Under the pieces are notes generated by a model. It ran no database searches, had not been told where the DNA came from, and was given only the letters and a program-made list of their open reading frames with translations. Positions 1-9,745 of a DNA stretch of 64,000 nt are shown one piece after another. A program made the position numbers and the translations under genes. Where the stretch lies: positions 2,728,001 through 2,792,000 of the forward strand of contig NC_134297.1 of assembly GCF_949628215.1 (NCBI RefSeq), in the 5' to 3' direction. This stretch comes from Phalacrocorax aristotelis. Lineage: Eukaryota; Chordata; Aves; Suliformes; Phalacrocoracidae. How positions within the stretch are numbered: the stretch's first letter is position 1; every line of letters begins with the position of its first letter.

Positions 1-218
1 TGCTTCTCCTAGCACTGGCTCTGTTGGCTGATGCTGCCCAAGCTCTGGTACAGTTTTAGTGTGCTCGGTTTTGGAGGGGAAGCTTGTGTGGCCATGTCTG
101 GGGAGCCCACGTAGGATGGTGATGGGGTGGGCCAGGGAAAATGGAGAGAGCAGAGTTGCCAGCCCCACAGGTAGCAGCCATTTCGGTCCTGCCACCGTCA
201 TGTCTTGCTTTGCATCAG

Positions 219-1139
219 CCTGCAGCTCAACAGCCTGGGCTCTGACGCCTGCAAGGAAATCCGTGACCTGCTCCTGCATGACAAGTGTGTGGTGAGCAAC
301 CTGCGGTGAGTACTGCCTCTGTCCTTGCATGAATCTGTCTCTGCTGCTCACCTTGTGCCCTGGCCCTGGGCCCCCTGCCCAGCCTTGCCACTGCCCTGAA
401 CTCGTGCGTCCACAGGCTGGGAAACAACCCCGTGGGTGAGCAGGGTGCACAATACCTGGCTGAGGCGCTGGCAGGCAACCACTCGCTGACCTATTTGTCC
501 CTGCTGCACACTGTACTGGGGGACCGGGGTGCCGAAGTGATTGCTCAGCACCTGGCCAAGAACCAGCACCTCCAGGAGCTCAACCTGGGCTACAACTCCC
601 TGACTGACACAGCCGCCCTGCATGTGGTGGAGGTAGCCAAAAAGCACACAACGCTGGACAAAGTGCAGTGAGTTCACTCTGCCCCAGTTCTTCCCTCTTG
701 CAGGTGATGCCTCTAACTGCGTGTCCCTCCCGATGGTGGCAAGTGGGGAGTCCCACTCAGCCTTTGTGTCTTGCCCACAGCCCTCACAGTGTCTCCCATT
801 CCTTTTTTCTCAACCCACAGTCTGTACTTCAATGACATCAGTGAGGACGGCAAGCAGGCACTTCACAGCCTGCGCATGGACCGGGATGGCGTTAGAGCGC
901 TAGTCTTCCTTACAGCAGGCACCGACGTCTCTGAATACTGGTCCAACATCCTGAACGTGGTGCAGAAGAACCTGCCTTTCTGGGACCGTGAGCGGGTTCG
1001 GCAGCACCTTGCCCTGATCCTCCAGGATCTGGAGAGCAGCCGGAGACAGACTGCCAACCCCTGGAGGAAAGCCAAGTTCCTACGAGTTGAGAATGAGGTC
1101 AAGAAGATGCTGGGGAAACTGCAGTATGGGACCCTCTAA
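219..1139 (+). CDS. NLRX1: NLRX1, C-terminal part (last three coding exons)
   Basis: Three exons join in phase: 219-305, 416-668 and 821-1139 (stop TAA 1137-1139). The reading frame before 219 lies outside the window. The first two exons encode leucine-rich repeats of the LxxLxLxxNxL type, for example LRLGNNPVGEQGAQYLAEAL and LQELNLGYNSLTDTAA. The last exon finishes the LRR and encodes an alpha-helical C-terminal region (YWSNILNVVQKNLPFWDRER) ending in KMLGKLQYGTL. This LRR plus helical-bundle end, and the order NLRX1-PDZD3-CCDC153-CBL, identify NLRX1, a mitochondrial member of the NOD-like receptor family that modulates antiviral and inflammatory signalling. The mitochondrial leader and NACHT domain lie outside the window, so their integrity is unknown. 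Splice sites are normal GT-AG. Confidence 0.94.
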
Positions 1140-1951
1140 CCTGCTGTTCATCCACCCAGCCAGGGAGGGAGCAGCGCTGCTGGGGAGGAAACACTGGAAT
1201 GTGCCCTCGCAGTACATCCCCTGCACCCTTATCCACGTGGAGATGCCTAGTGGTCAGGTGCTACCAAGGCTGTCAAAGGTGCTGTGTATGTGTGGCTCAG
1301 CCCTCATCTGCGGGCAAGGCTGAAGTGTGGGAGAACTGTACAGAGACCAGTCCAGGAGCAAACAGGACTTGTCCTTCTGGGCTTGTAGAGACCCAGCCCC
1401 TGCACCCTGGCTACTGCTGGCCCATCCACAAGTCACAGCAGCGGCAGAGGGGCAGGACTCAGGCTTGCTTGTGAAACCTTTGGTGGCATTAAAGTGCACC
1501 ACTTTGTTTCCACTGAAGCACACTAGTGCCAAGATTTGATCTTCTCTCCGGGCCTTCCTGGGGGAGGAATGCAGAGGCGCTGGTGCAGCTGTCCCTCCAG
1601 CAGTTGGAGTGGAGCGCTCTGGCCCTTTCTCATCTCACAGGGCTAGGATGGGGCAGACCACTTCTGCTCCAGCCCATGCCGAATCAGTTGGTGTTCCCCA
1701 CCGTGGGCTGCCCTTGCGGGCAGCTGGAAACGGGGACACCAGGGTCTGTTCCCAAGCTGAGTATCCCACGGTCCCTCCCACTTGCTCCCAGCTCTGCTGG
1801 GCAAGGGCTGGCAGTGCCCCATGGCTGGGAGGGCAGGGGAGACATCGCAGCTGTTTAACCATTAAACCTGGGGCGTCTTGGAAGAGGCGGGGACACTGGC
1901 TTCCCTGCCACTTCACCCTGTACCTTGCTCCCTCTTGCATTCCCTGCAGCC
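1140..1951 (+). other. NLRX1 3' UTR and short spacer before PDZD3
   Basis: About 370 bases of NLRX1 3' UTR are followed by about 450 bases of GC-rich spacer before the first PDZD3 start codon. The PDZD3 promoter and 5' UTR must lie here if the first coding exon is correct. No TATA box, repeat or other gene is visible. Confidence 0.5.
1488..1493 (+). terminator. NLRX1 polyadenylation signal (ATTAAA)
   Basis: ATTAAA lies 349 bases after the NLRX1 stop codon and is followed by a GT-rich stretch (CACTTTGTTTCC). It would give a 3' UTR of about 370 bases. A second ATTAAA near 1860 is a weaker alternative. Confidence 0.55.
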
Positions 1952-4900
1952 ATGAAGCAAACAAAAGGTATGTGCCAGGGCAGTGGGGCATCCTCCTGTG
2001 GAGACCCTTCCCCACACGCATGTCTCCATGCTGTGCTTCTGCATGGAGCAAGGCAATGTCAGAGCCCAGGCAGGCCATGGAAAGGAGCTAGAGGCATCCA
2101 GGAAATGCAGGTGGACATTGTGGGGGCACTTGGCAGGAATCCCCTCTCCTTGGGTTTGCCAATCCTTGTGCTGGAAGAGGTGGGGAGGGGTTTTATGGGG
2201 AGGTGCACAGGGGAAGGCCTCCATCTCCTGGCTTCAGCCATCTCTAGGGCCCTGGTGACCCTTCTTATCCCTCACTCAAAAGCCCTGTAAACCCCCAGGA
2301 CTAACCTCCGTCTGCATACTGCTGCCTGGCCCTACTTTACCCCTGGTGCTGTAGGACCCCACTGGGCTGGGAAGCAGGTGCTTGTTGGACCCAAGCAGCA
2401 GGTGTCCTGCTGCTTTGAAATGCAATAGGACATTGGTGGTGGGGCCAAGGGCTGAGCTGTGCCCAGGCACAGGCTGTAGCGAGGGGGCAGAGGGGCCAGG
2501 GAGACTGCATGTACACAGCAAACCCACCTTGCCTGGTGTGGCATGCTCGGCCAGCGAATGGACAAGCCTTGAGTGCTCGAGAGTGTGGGGTCTGCTCCCA
2601 GCCTGTGCCTCCTGCACTGACCTCTCCTCTCCCTCTGCAGGGCTCAAGGGCGAAAAGAAGTCCATCATGTAAGTACTGAGCTGCCCCTGGCCAGGGGCTT
2701 GCTGGGGTTCAAGGCCCCACAACCAGGCTGTGTTGGGGCACACCCTTAGCTGAGGTAGTCTGGGTTGTGGCTGCCAATCCCAGCTGCCTTCCCCAGTAAG
2801 TTCCTCCCTGAGTTGTTAGCTCAGGAGAAATGTGGGGGACAGTCCAAGAGGGATATCCCCTCCTGGCTTTCCCCAAGGAAGAGGAGGCACTGGAGCTGTG
2901 GCCTCTGCTGGCTCTTTTTGGGAGGAATGGGGCTCGCCATGGAAGGGCTGGTGAGGGCGGGGGGGAAGGACATGCTGCTACACTAATGTGACCTCGCCTG
3001 CCCTATATCATTTCAGAAAATTTGAATTTAACCCCAAAGACGGTATTGACAACCCTGCCTTGTCGCTGGCGGAGGACACGGGTAAATACCCTTATTTCCC
3101 CAGGGTGTCCTTGTGTTAGCACAGGGTTCTGGCAGCTGGACACTGCTGGGGTCCTGGGCTTTCACCCCAGGGAGCTGTGGGGAGGTGAACACATAAGGCA
3201 GAGGGGATGGGTAGATCCCAGCCCAGGATGTAAAGGTAGAGTGGGTAGAAGGGTAGAGAACCCTCGTTAGGATCCCTGTGGGGCCCTGCTCATGGGCTGT
3301 GCCCCTATGCAGATGGCAAGCGTATGGGGGAGCCCCGCTTCTACCTCCTGAACAAGGGCAGTGCGGAGACCTTTGGCTTCTGCCTCCATGAGGAGCTGGG
3401 CTGCCAGGGCCACATCATCCGGCAGATCGAGGTGGGGGGGCTGGCCCAGCGCAGGGGACTGCAGGATGGGGACCGGCTCCTCCAGGTCAATGGCCACTTC
3501 GTGGACCACATGGACCACAACAGGGTAAGCTGGGAGCACCCCGGGGCTGTGGCTGGAGGGGTGCCCTGCCCAGGGTTCACAGCCTGGGTCCTTCCAGGTG
3601 GTGCAGAAGATCAAGGCCAGCGGGAACCAGGTTCTACTGGTGGTGCTGGATGGTGACTCCTACGAAGCAGCCAAAGCCCTGGGCAGGGACCTGTCCCAGA
3701 TGCTGCCAGCAGATATCCGCCCACGCCTCTGCCACATAATGCGGGACAAAAGTGGTTTTGGCTTCAGTGTGTCAGGTCCAGAAGGTAAAGTGGGCAGTGG
3801 GATTCTGGCACCACCAGCTTCTCTGACACAGGACCCCACTCGCCCCAGACTACCTCTTCTCCTCCCTACAGGTGTGAAGGGCACCTTCCAGCTGTCGGTG
3901 CAGCAGGACGGGCCAGCGGAGAGAGCAGGGGTGCTGCCAGGGTCCTGGCTCCTGGAGCTGAATGGTGCCAGTGTGAGGAGCTACTCGCATGCGCAGCTTG
4001 CCCGAAAGGTGCGTGGTCTCGGAGCAGGTGTGGGGGGGACTGGGGCCAGCAATGTTGCTGAGCACCCTGCATTTCCCATCCAGCTTAAGCAGAGTGGCAG
4101 CAAGGTGACACTGCTGGTGGCATCCACTGCCGTGGAGGAGTTTTACCGCCTGCGGGGCCTGCAGGTCACGGCTGCCTTGGCAGACACCTCCTGGCTCCCC
4201 TTCAAGGTCCGGGAGCTGCACATGGTGAAGGGTCCAGCTGGCTATGGGTTTCTGCTCAAAGAGGATGACTGCAGCTCGGGGGCCACAGGTGAGGGGGCTG
4301 AGTGGGGGCAGTCCTGAACAAGGCATGTCTGAGGGTCGGGGATAGTTGCAAGCCCTGTGCCCACAGTGGGAGCCTCTCCCCACTTGCACATGGGGGTCAG
4401 CAGCGCCAGTTCCCTACTGGCTGAATGCCTCTGAGCATTTCACCACCTTCCCTCTGTCCCACTGTGGCAGGCCAGTTCCTGTGGGATGTGGATGCAGGGC
4501 TGCCAGCCGAGCAGGCAGGGATGAAGGAAGGGGACCGTCTCCTGGCTGTGAATGGTGAGAGCATTGAGGGGCTGGACCACCAGCAGACAGTGCTCAGGAT
4601 TCGTTCCCATGACGACCAGGTGACACTGCTGGTCATTGACCCCACTGGCGATGAGTTCTACCAGTCGGTAGGTTTTGGGGACCCAGCACGGTCCTGCCCT
4701 GGCTGGGGAGCCCTGGGGTGCTGCAAGGATGGATAATGGGACTGGTGTCTTGCCCCAGGCCTGCACAGTGAGGTCCTCTCTAGGGGACCTGGCTTGCCAT
4801 GGAGTGCCAGGAGCTGCATGGCTATCCCTCTTCTGCTCTTCCAGATTGGGCTGTCCCCTCTGCTATTCTTTGAGGAAAGTGACCCTGCCTCAGGCTCCCG

Positions 4901-5301
4901 CATGCCCTCCCTGCCCTCTCCCAGCAGCTCCCCTGGACTGTGTCGTGTTGAGGTGGGACCAAAGAGACCTGGCTCCTGGCTGGTGGCTGCTGCCAACAAT
5001 ATAGGGATCACACAGGTAAACCCTTTTGCCAGACCCTTGCAGCAGTGATACTCACAGCAGACCGCTGCTCTGAGTCCTGGCACCGTCCTGCCCTGCCTGT
5101 CCTAATATTTCCCTGGTGCCTGTGACACTGGTGGGAGGGGGCTCTGTGCTCCCCTGGCCACAGGGGCCAGGCAGAAAGACCCCGTGGGGCAAAGGTGGGG
5201 TGTGGTGGGGTGGGTGAATATGTGCTGCCCACAATGCCCCCATTGTATCCCTGCAGAGCCTGCACCAGGAAGAGCAGAGAAGGCTGCACCAGGCGTTCTA
5301 G
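1952..5301 (+). CDS. PDZD3: PDZD3 / NHERF4 PDZ scaffold protein, 420 aa, three PDZ domains
   Basis: Ten coding exons join in phase: 1952-1967, 2641-2668, 3017-3081, 3313-3524, 3598-3784, 3872-4008, 4084-4288, 4471-4667, 4845-5015, 5257-5301. The protein starts MKQTKGLKG and carries the N-terminal motif KFEFNPKDGIDNPALSLAED. Three PDZ domains follow: PDZ1 about 45-125 (loop TFGF), PDZ2 about 150-230 (loop GFGF), PDZ3 about 258-340 (loop GYGF). The family scaffolds membrane transporters and receptors at the apical side of epithelia (guanylate cyclase C and ion exchangers in human). Human PDZD3 has a fourth PDZ domain after the LSPLLF motif. Here that motif is followed only by a Pro/Ser-rich stretch, CRVEVGPKRPGSWLVAAANN and a short tail QRRLHQAF. 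The first exon (16 coding bases, good donor AAAAG/GTATGT) is the least certain part. Confidence 0.92.
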
Positions 5302-5510
5302 CAGCCCAGGTGCACCCTGTTTCCAGCCAGGCTCCCCCAGACAGTGCCTCAACCCAGGCCATGTCCAGTCCATCAGTGCTCCCCAGAGAGCACAGCACTG
5401 CTCAGCATGGTTGTCGCATACAGAGCTGCTGTGTCTCCATGCCCGCAATGGGGCTCGCTGCATCACACCTCCCAGAGACTGATCTCCGCTGACAGAGCTG
5501 GCTCCAAGCT

Positions 5511-5516
5511 TTTATT
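5511..5516 (-). terminator. candidate CCDC153 polyadenylation signal (AATAAA on - strand)
   Basis: TTTATT on the + strand reads AATAAA on the - strand, about 610 bases beyond the CCDC153 stop codon. I saw no nearer canonical signal on that strand. Confidence 0.45.
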
Positions 5517-5908
5517 AACATGGCAGTGGCTTCTTTTAACCTGAAGACAGACCTGTATCTTTGCCTGCCCAGCTTCCTCCAGGGGTATCTAGGGACACTG
5601 CACTGAAGCCCTTGCCCAGCTCCAGGCTGTGGGAGCCCCAGGAGAGCCGAGGCACTGCCCTCCATGCCATGACCCAGGGGACTGGGGAGCCTGAGGCTTG
5701 GCTCAGCCCAGGGCTGGCCTTCAGGCTGCTGTGTGAAGGGAAAGGGAGCAGTGGATGCCGACGGGGCACTGCAGGAACCCCCGCATCTCAGTGTGTTGGC
5801 TCAGGTTTGCACCTGCATGGATATCTCTCTTGTCCTCCTTCTGAACTTGTGGGCAGTGAGTGTCTGCCCACCATCACAGCACTTCCTGTGTCACCCATTT
5901 GGGGTGTG

Positions 5909-5914
5909 ATTAAA
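5909..5914 (+). terminator. candidate PDZD3 polyadenylation signal (ATTAAA)
   Basis: This is the first ATTAAA/AATAAA on the + strand after the PDZD3 stop at 5301. It gives a 3' UTR of about 630 bases that would overlap the 3' UTR of the convergent CCDC153 gene. Confidence 0.4.
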
Positions 5915-6121
5915 GGACAAATCCACACTGCTGTTCCTGTGGGTAATGTTATGGAGAGGACTGTGACTCAGCAGTGCATCCCAGGGCTGGACAGGACCTG
6001 TCTTCTCTTACCTAGCCTGAGACAGCTGGAGTGTTGGGCAGTGGGTGCGGAAAGCTCTTCAAGTGTGCTGACAGGGAGGTAGGGGATGAGAGCCTGTCCT
6101 GTCCTGGGAGTCCCCAGGGAG

Positions 6122-9100
6122 CTATATGTGCAGGGGGTTGAGGCTGAACTCCTGTAGGCACTCCTTGTGCTCCATGGCGATCGTCATTCCTACCTCTTCC
6201 CAGTGCAGGCTGGCCTCTGCCATCTTGGCCAGCATAAGGTCCAAGCTACCCTGGTGGGAGAGAGGATGGTGATGAGGGAGGACTGCGTTGCCAGGGGGAG
6301 CCACCCACAGCTATGTCCCCACTCATGTGGAGGATCTTCTTATATTCCTGCTCCATGGCATCAAGCCTGTGCTGCGGTTGGGCAATGGTCCTGTCTCTCT
6401 CTGCTAGTGCCTGGGTGGCAGTCTCCTGGGGCTGCTGGCTCTCCTGGAGCCTAGTGGCTGTGGGGTGAAGGGACAGAGCCAGGGGACACTGAGCATGTGG
6501 GCACAGGTCCTGGCATTGCGTGAGCAGTGCACAAGAGAGTACAGGCAGTGTGTGGCACAGCCCCAGCCCAGTCCCCCTCATCCCCAGTGTGGTAGATGGC
6601 TCTGGGGCAGGGGTGGCATCACAGCATGTCCTTTGCAGTCAGCATCTCCCAGGGTTGGGGATGCACTGGGTCAGGTTTTGCCTTCAGCTACTGCCGTGGT
6701 GACAGCACAGGGTGAATGACTCCCATCTCCCCTCGTTCCCCACCAAGTGCGCTTTGCTGCCCTGAAGCAAACCCCATCCCCACCTACCAGGAAGGGGCAG
6801 GCATGCCAGGGGGGCATACCAAGGTGCTCCTGCAGGCTTTTCACCTTCAGGCGCTGTCTGCGGGCTGCTGTCTGCTTCTGCAGCTGCTGGTATTGCCAGG
6901 TCATTTCTGGGAGCCAGGGAGGGGAGAAGGGAACAAATGTGGTGACTATAGGAGGGACAAGCAGGCAGTCCTTGTGGTTGGATCCCAGCACCTGTGACCA
7001 GGCAGGGGCTCCAGCAAGGTCTGACCTGAGGCCTCCCCTTGCAGGGTGACACATCAGAAGCAGCTACGCATGCACCCTCTCCCTCCCTGGCAGGGCTGTG
7101 ACAATGCGGGGCGGGGGGGCCAGGAGGGAGCCCCGGAGGGAGCCCCGGAGGGAAAGTTTTACCTCTCTGTTAAGCGTGGGAGAGTGAAAATGAGCACGGA
7201 GTTTTGCATGTGGCAAAGACCGCGAACCTCTGGCTGAGGTTTTACCTCTGCTAAATCAGCCCCTTCTTGAGTACTAACGGAAATGGCAAGGCAATAAGTT
7301 TTACAGGCAGGGAAGTCTCTGCCTCTGTGGTCTTCTCTGCCTGTGCTGAGTACAGGCATCTGGCATGCAACGAGTTCATGTCCAAAGCCTTTGCATGCTG
7401 GCAGCATGGGAGACCGCAGGGCTAGCCAACAGCAGGGTGGTTTGGGGCTGAGTGGTAAAGGCCAAAGGGAGAAGTGGTGGAAGCTTGTCTGGCTCGCCCC
7501 AGCAGCACCAAGGTATGGAGTCCCTGCATCTGTCCCACTGTCTCCTCCCACCTCTGCCCTCAGCTTCATGAATGTCTCGCTTGTCTTCCTGTGCCTGCTC
7601 CAGTGCCTTCTTGAGGTCCCATAGCCTCCGCATGAGCACTTCGTTGTCAGCCTTTGCCTGCCAGGACACGTTCTTCCAGGGAACTGTGAGTCAGAGACAC
7701 ACAGGACTGCCATGGGGACAATGTGTTTCCTGACAGGTGACCCACATCATGACCCTGACCTAAGCATGGGCAGTCAAAGGGCACTATCCAAACAATACTG
7801 GATGGCTATTCCCTGCCCAGTACTTCCTCCGCACCTTGGCCCAGCAGTGACTTATTCCTAGCTTTTCTCTGCTCCCAAAGCCAGGGGAATGTGGACACAT
7901 CCCTAGGCCATGTCTGGCCCTAAGCCCTGCCTGAACCAGAGTGAATCTCACTGTATCAGCACTGGTGTGGCCGGCAGGAGCTGGGCAGGGATGGGGCCCC
8001 TGTGCTCGGCACTGGGGAGGCCCCACCTCGAATGCTGGGCTCAGGTTTGGGCCCCTGAGCACAAGGAGGGCCTTGAGGTGCTGGAGCGTGTCCAGAGAAG
8101 GGCAGCGGGGCTGGGGCAGGGTCTGGAGCACAAGTGTGCTGGGGGGCAGCTGAAGGAGCTGGGGGGGTTTAGCCTGGAGAAGAGGGGGCTGAGGGGAGCC
8201 CTTCTCGCTCTCTGCAGCTGCCGGAGAGGGGCTGGAGTGAGGGGGGGGTTCGGTCTCTTCTCCCAAGTAATGAGCGAGAGGATGAGAGGAAATGGCCTTG
8301 AGCTGCACCAGGGGAGGTTTAGATTGGATATTAGGAAAAATTATTCACCAAAAGGGTTATCAAGCATTGGAACAGGCTGCCCGGGGAAGTGGTTGAGTGG
8401 AGGAATTAAAAAGATGTGTAGATGTGATGCTTAGAGTTTAGTGGAAGACTTGTAGTGCTATGTTAATGGTTGGACTCGATTATCTTAAAGGTCTTTTTCA
8501 ACATAAATGAAACTATGATTCATAGCAAGAAACCTCCCCTTTGTTTCAGCTCAGTGCTGTGCTGGGAAAGCATTTCCAGAGGGGTGCCCCACTGCAGCAT
8601 CCCTACCACCTCGCCTTTGCTTTCTTCATTGCTCCTCTTTTTCTCTTCCATCTCTGCAGCATTGCTGGTCTCCGTAAGCAGTTGCTGTGCTGCACACCCA
8701 GGACTCTTGGGACAACACAGGCAGCCCCTGGGGCTGGAGCCCACATGCAAGGGAGGCCGTGTGCCATCCTCTGGCGTGACTTGCTGCTGGGAAGGACTAG
8801 TCCCTGGGAAGTACATGAAGGGCAGCGGGCATGCCTTGCTTGCCCCAGCCCCTGGCTCCTCCCAACGTTACCCAGGTGCTCTTTTGGCATGTCCACCTCC
8901 AGTGCTGCTTTCCTGAACTTCTCTTCAGCTCGGCTTTCTGCAGCCAGAGAGCAGAAGGAAGGGGCAGAGTCAAGAGCAGCTCTTTAAAGGGACTTGGCCC
9001 AGGGACACGAAGGGCTGTCAAACGGCCCAGGGGAAGCTTGCCTTGGGATGTTTGCCCCAGGAAATCTTGGCTGGGACACATCTCTGGCTCAAACACTGGC

Positions 9101-9745
9101 ACCAGGGCGGTATTTGTGCAAACACCTGTCAGACACTGAGTCAAGGTGTAGCTGGTTTTACTTGAAGCAGCTGTCCTGGCAAGATGCACTCTCATTTGTG
9201 GGTGAGGGCTGGGATTGTGCAGTGAAGATGGGGCAGTAGCCATAGTGCATAGAAGCTTGGAGACCCCTTCCAAAACCCTACCCCAGAGGTTCTTCCAGCC
9301 TGGTGCATGCTTCAACTTTCAGAGGCATGTAGGAGAGGCTGGGGCCTGGCAGAGCTGCTCTCTTTGACCTCCTCCCTGGATCCTGCTGGGCTGGAGGGTG
9401 CAGTGGTGTGCAGGGTGCTTCGGGCAGGGCCCTGCACCCCCCCGCCTCCTGTACCTCATCAGGCATAACTGTGCTGCTGACCTGGCACAGGGTGAGCAGG
9501 GCTGGGGGAGCCATGACAGCCGCAGCCAGGCTGGGCTGTCCCATGGGGCCCCAGTGTTCCCAGCTCCCACTTTCAGCAGCCCCATGATGCCTGCCCTTGC
9601 TGGGGCCAGGAAGCAGCAGCGGAGGGACAGGAGAGGCACATAGCTGCTGGCTGGAGAGAGTCAAGACCCCAGACTCACCTGCTATGTTTCTCTTCTGCTG
9701 CTGCTTCACTCCTTTTCTCCCTTTCCCTTTGCTCTTTGGGGGCAT
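6122..9745 (-). CDS. CCDC153: CCDC153 (DRC12), coiled-coil dynein regulatory complex subunit, 209 aa
   Basis: Six exons on the - strand, in order: 9745-9679, 8937-8872, 7683-7552, 6906-6820, 6457-6309, 6250-6122. They join in phase to 209 codons plus stop; human CCDC153 is 210 aa. The N-terminus MPPKSKGKGRKGVKQQQKRN is a basic start like the human MPPKTKEKGRK. The rest is a long coiled coil, with recognisable blocks WQAKADNEVLMRRLWDLKKA, EMTWQYQQLQKQ, QALAERDRTIAQ, AMEQEYKKILH and SLDLMLAKMAEASLHWEE. The protein is a subunit of the nexin-dynein regulatory complex of motile cilia and flagella. It runs convergent to PDZD3 and lies next to CBL, as in human. The exon 5/6 junction is the least sure: the GT donor I chose adds about four residues relative to human. 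A CR1 element sits in intron 2. Confidence 0.86.
7955..8526 (+). mobile_element. CR1 LINE 3' fragment (copy 1) in CCDC153 intron 2
   Basis: This is the 3' end of a CR1 retrotransposon in + orientation. It holds the end of the reverse-transcriptase reading frame (the CTCGGCACTGG and CTGGAGCGTGTCCAGAGAAG blocks) and the family 3' UTR (TTAGATTGGATATTAGGAAAA, GGTTGGACTCGATTATCTTA). It ends near ATGATTCATAG, a decayed form of the CR1 terminal ATTCTATG repeat. It is 5'-truncated, lies antisense to CCDC153 and cannot move by itself. Long open frames across it are remnants, not host genes. Confidence 0.9.

Noticed and set aside
1199-3270. Numerous short open frames between NLRX1 and PDZD3 exon 4
   Set aside because: They overlap in all frames in GC-rich DNA and do not match any family. 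Only the phase-compatible small PDZD3 exons are supported.
7784-8434. Long open frames on both strands (174 codons each)
   Set aside because: They lie within the CR1 fragment and its edge. Near-identical frames occur in the second CR1 copy, as expected for a repeat.
8618-8690. Possible extra CCDC153 exon on the - strand (LLTETSNAAEMEEKKRSNEE)
   Set aside because: It looks coiled-coil-like, but ends in phase 0 and does not fit the phase-1 acceptor of the next exon. Direct joining of 8872 to 7683 gives the correct length and alignment.
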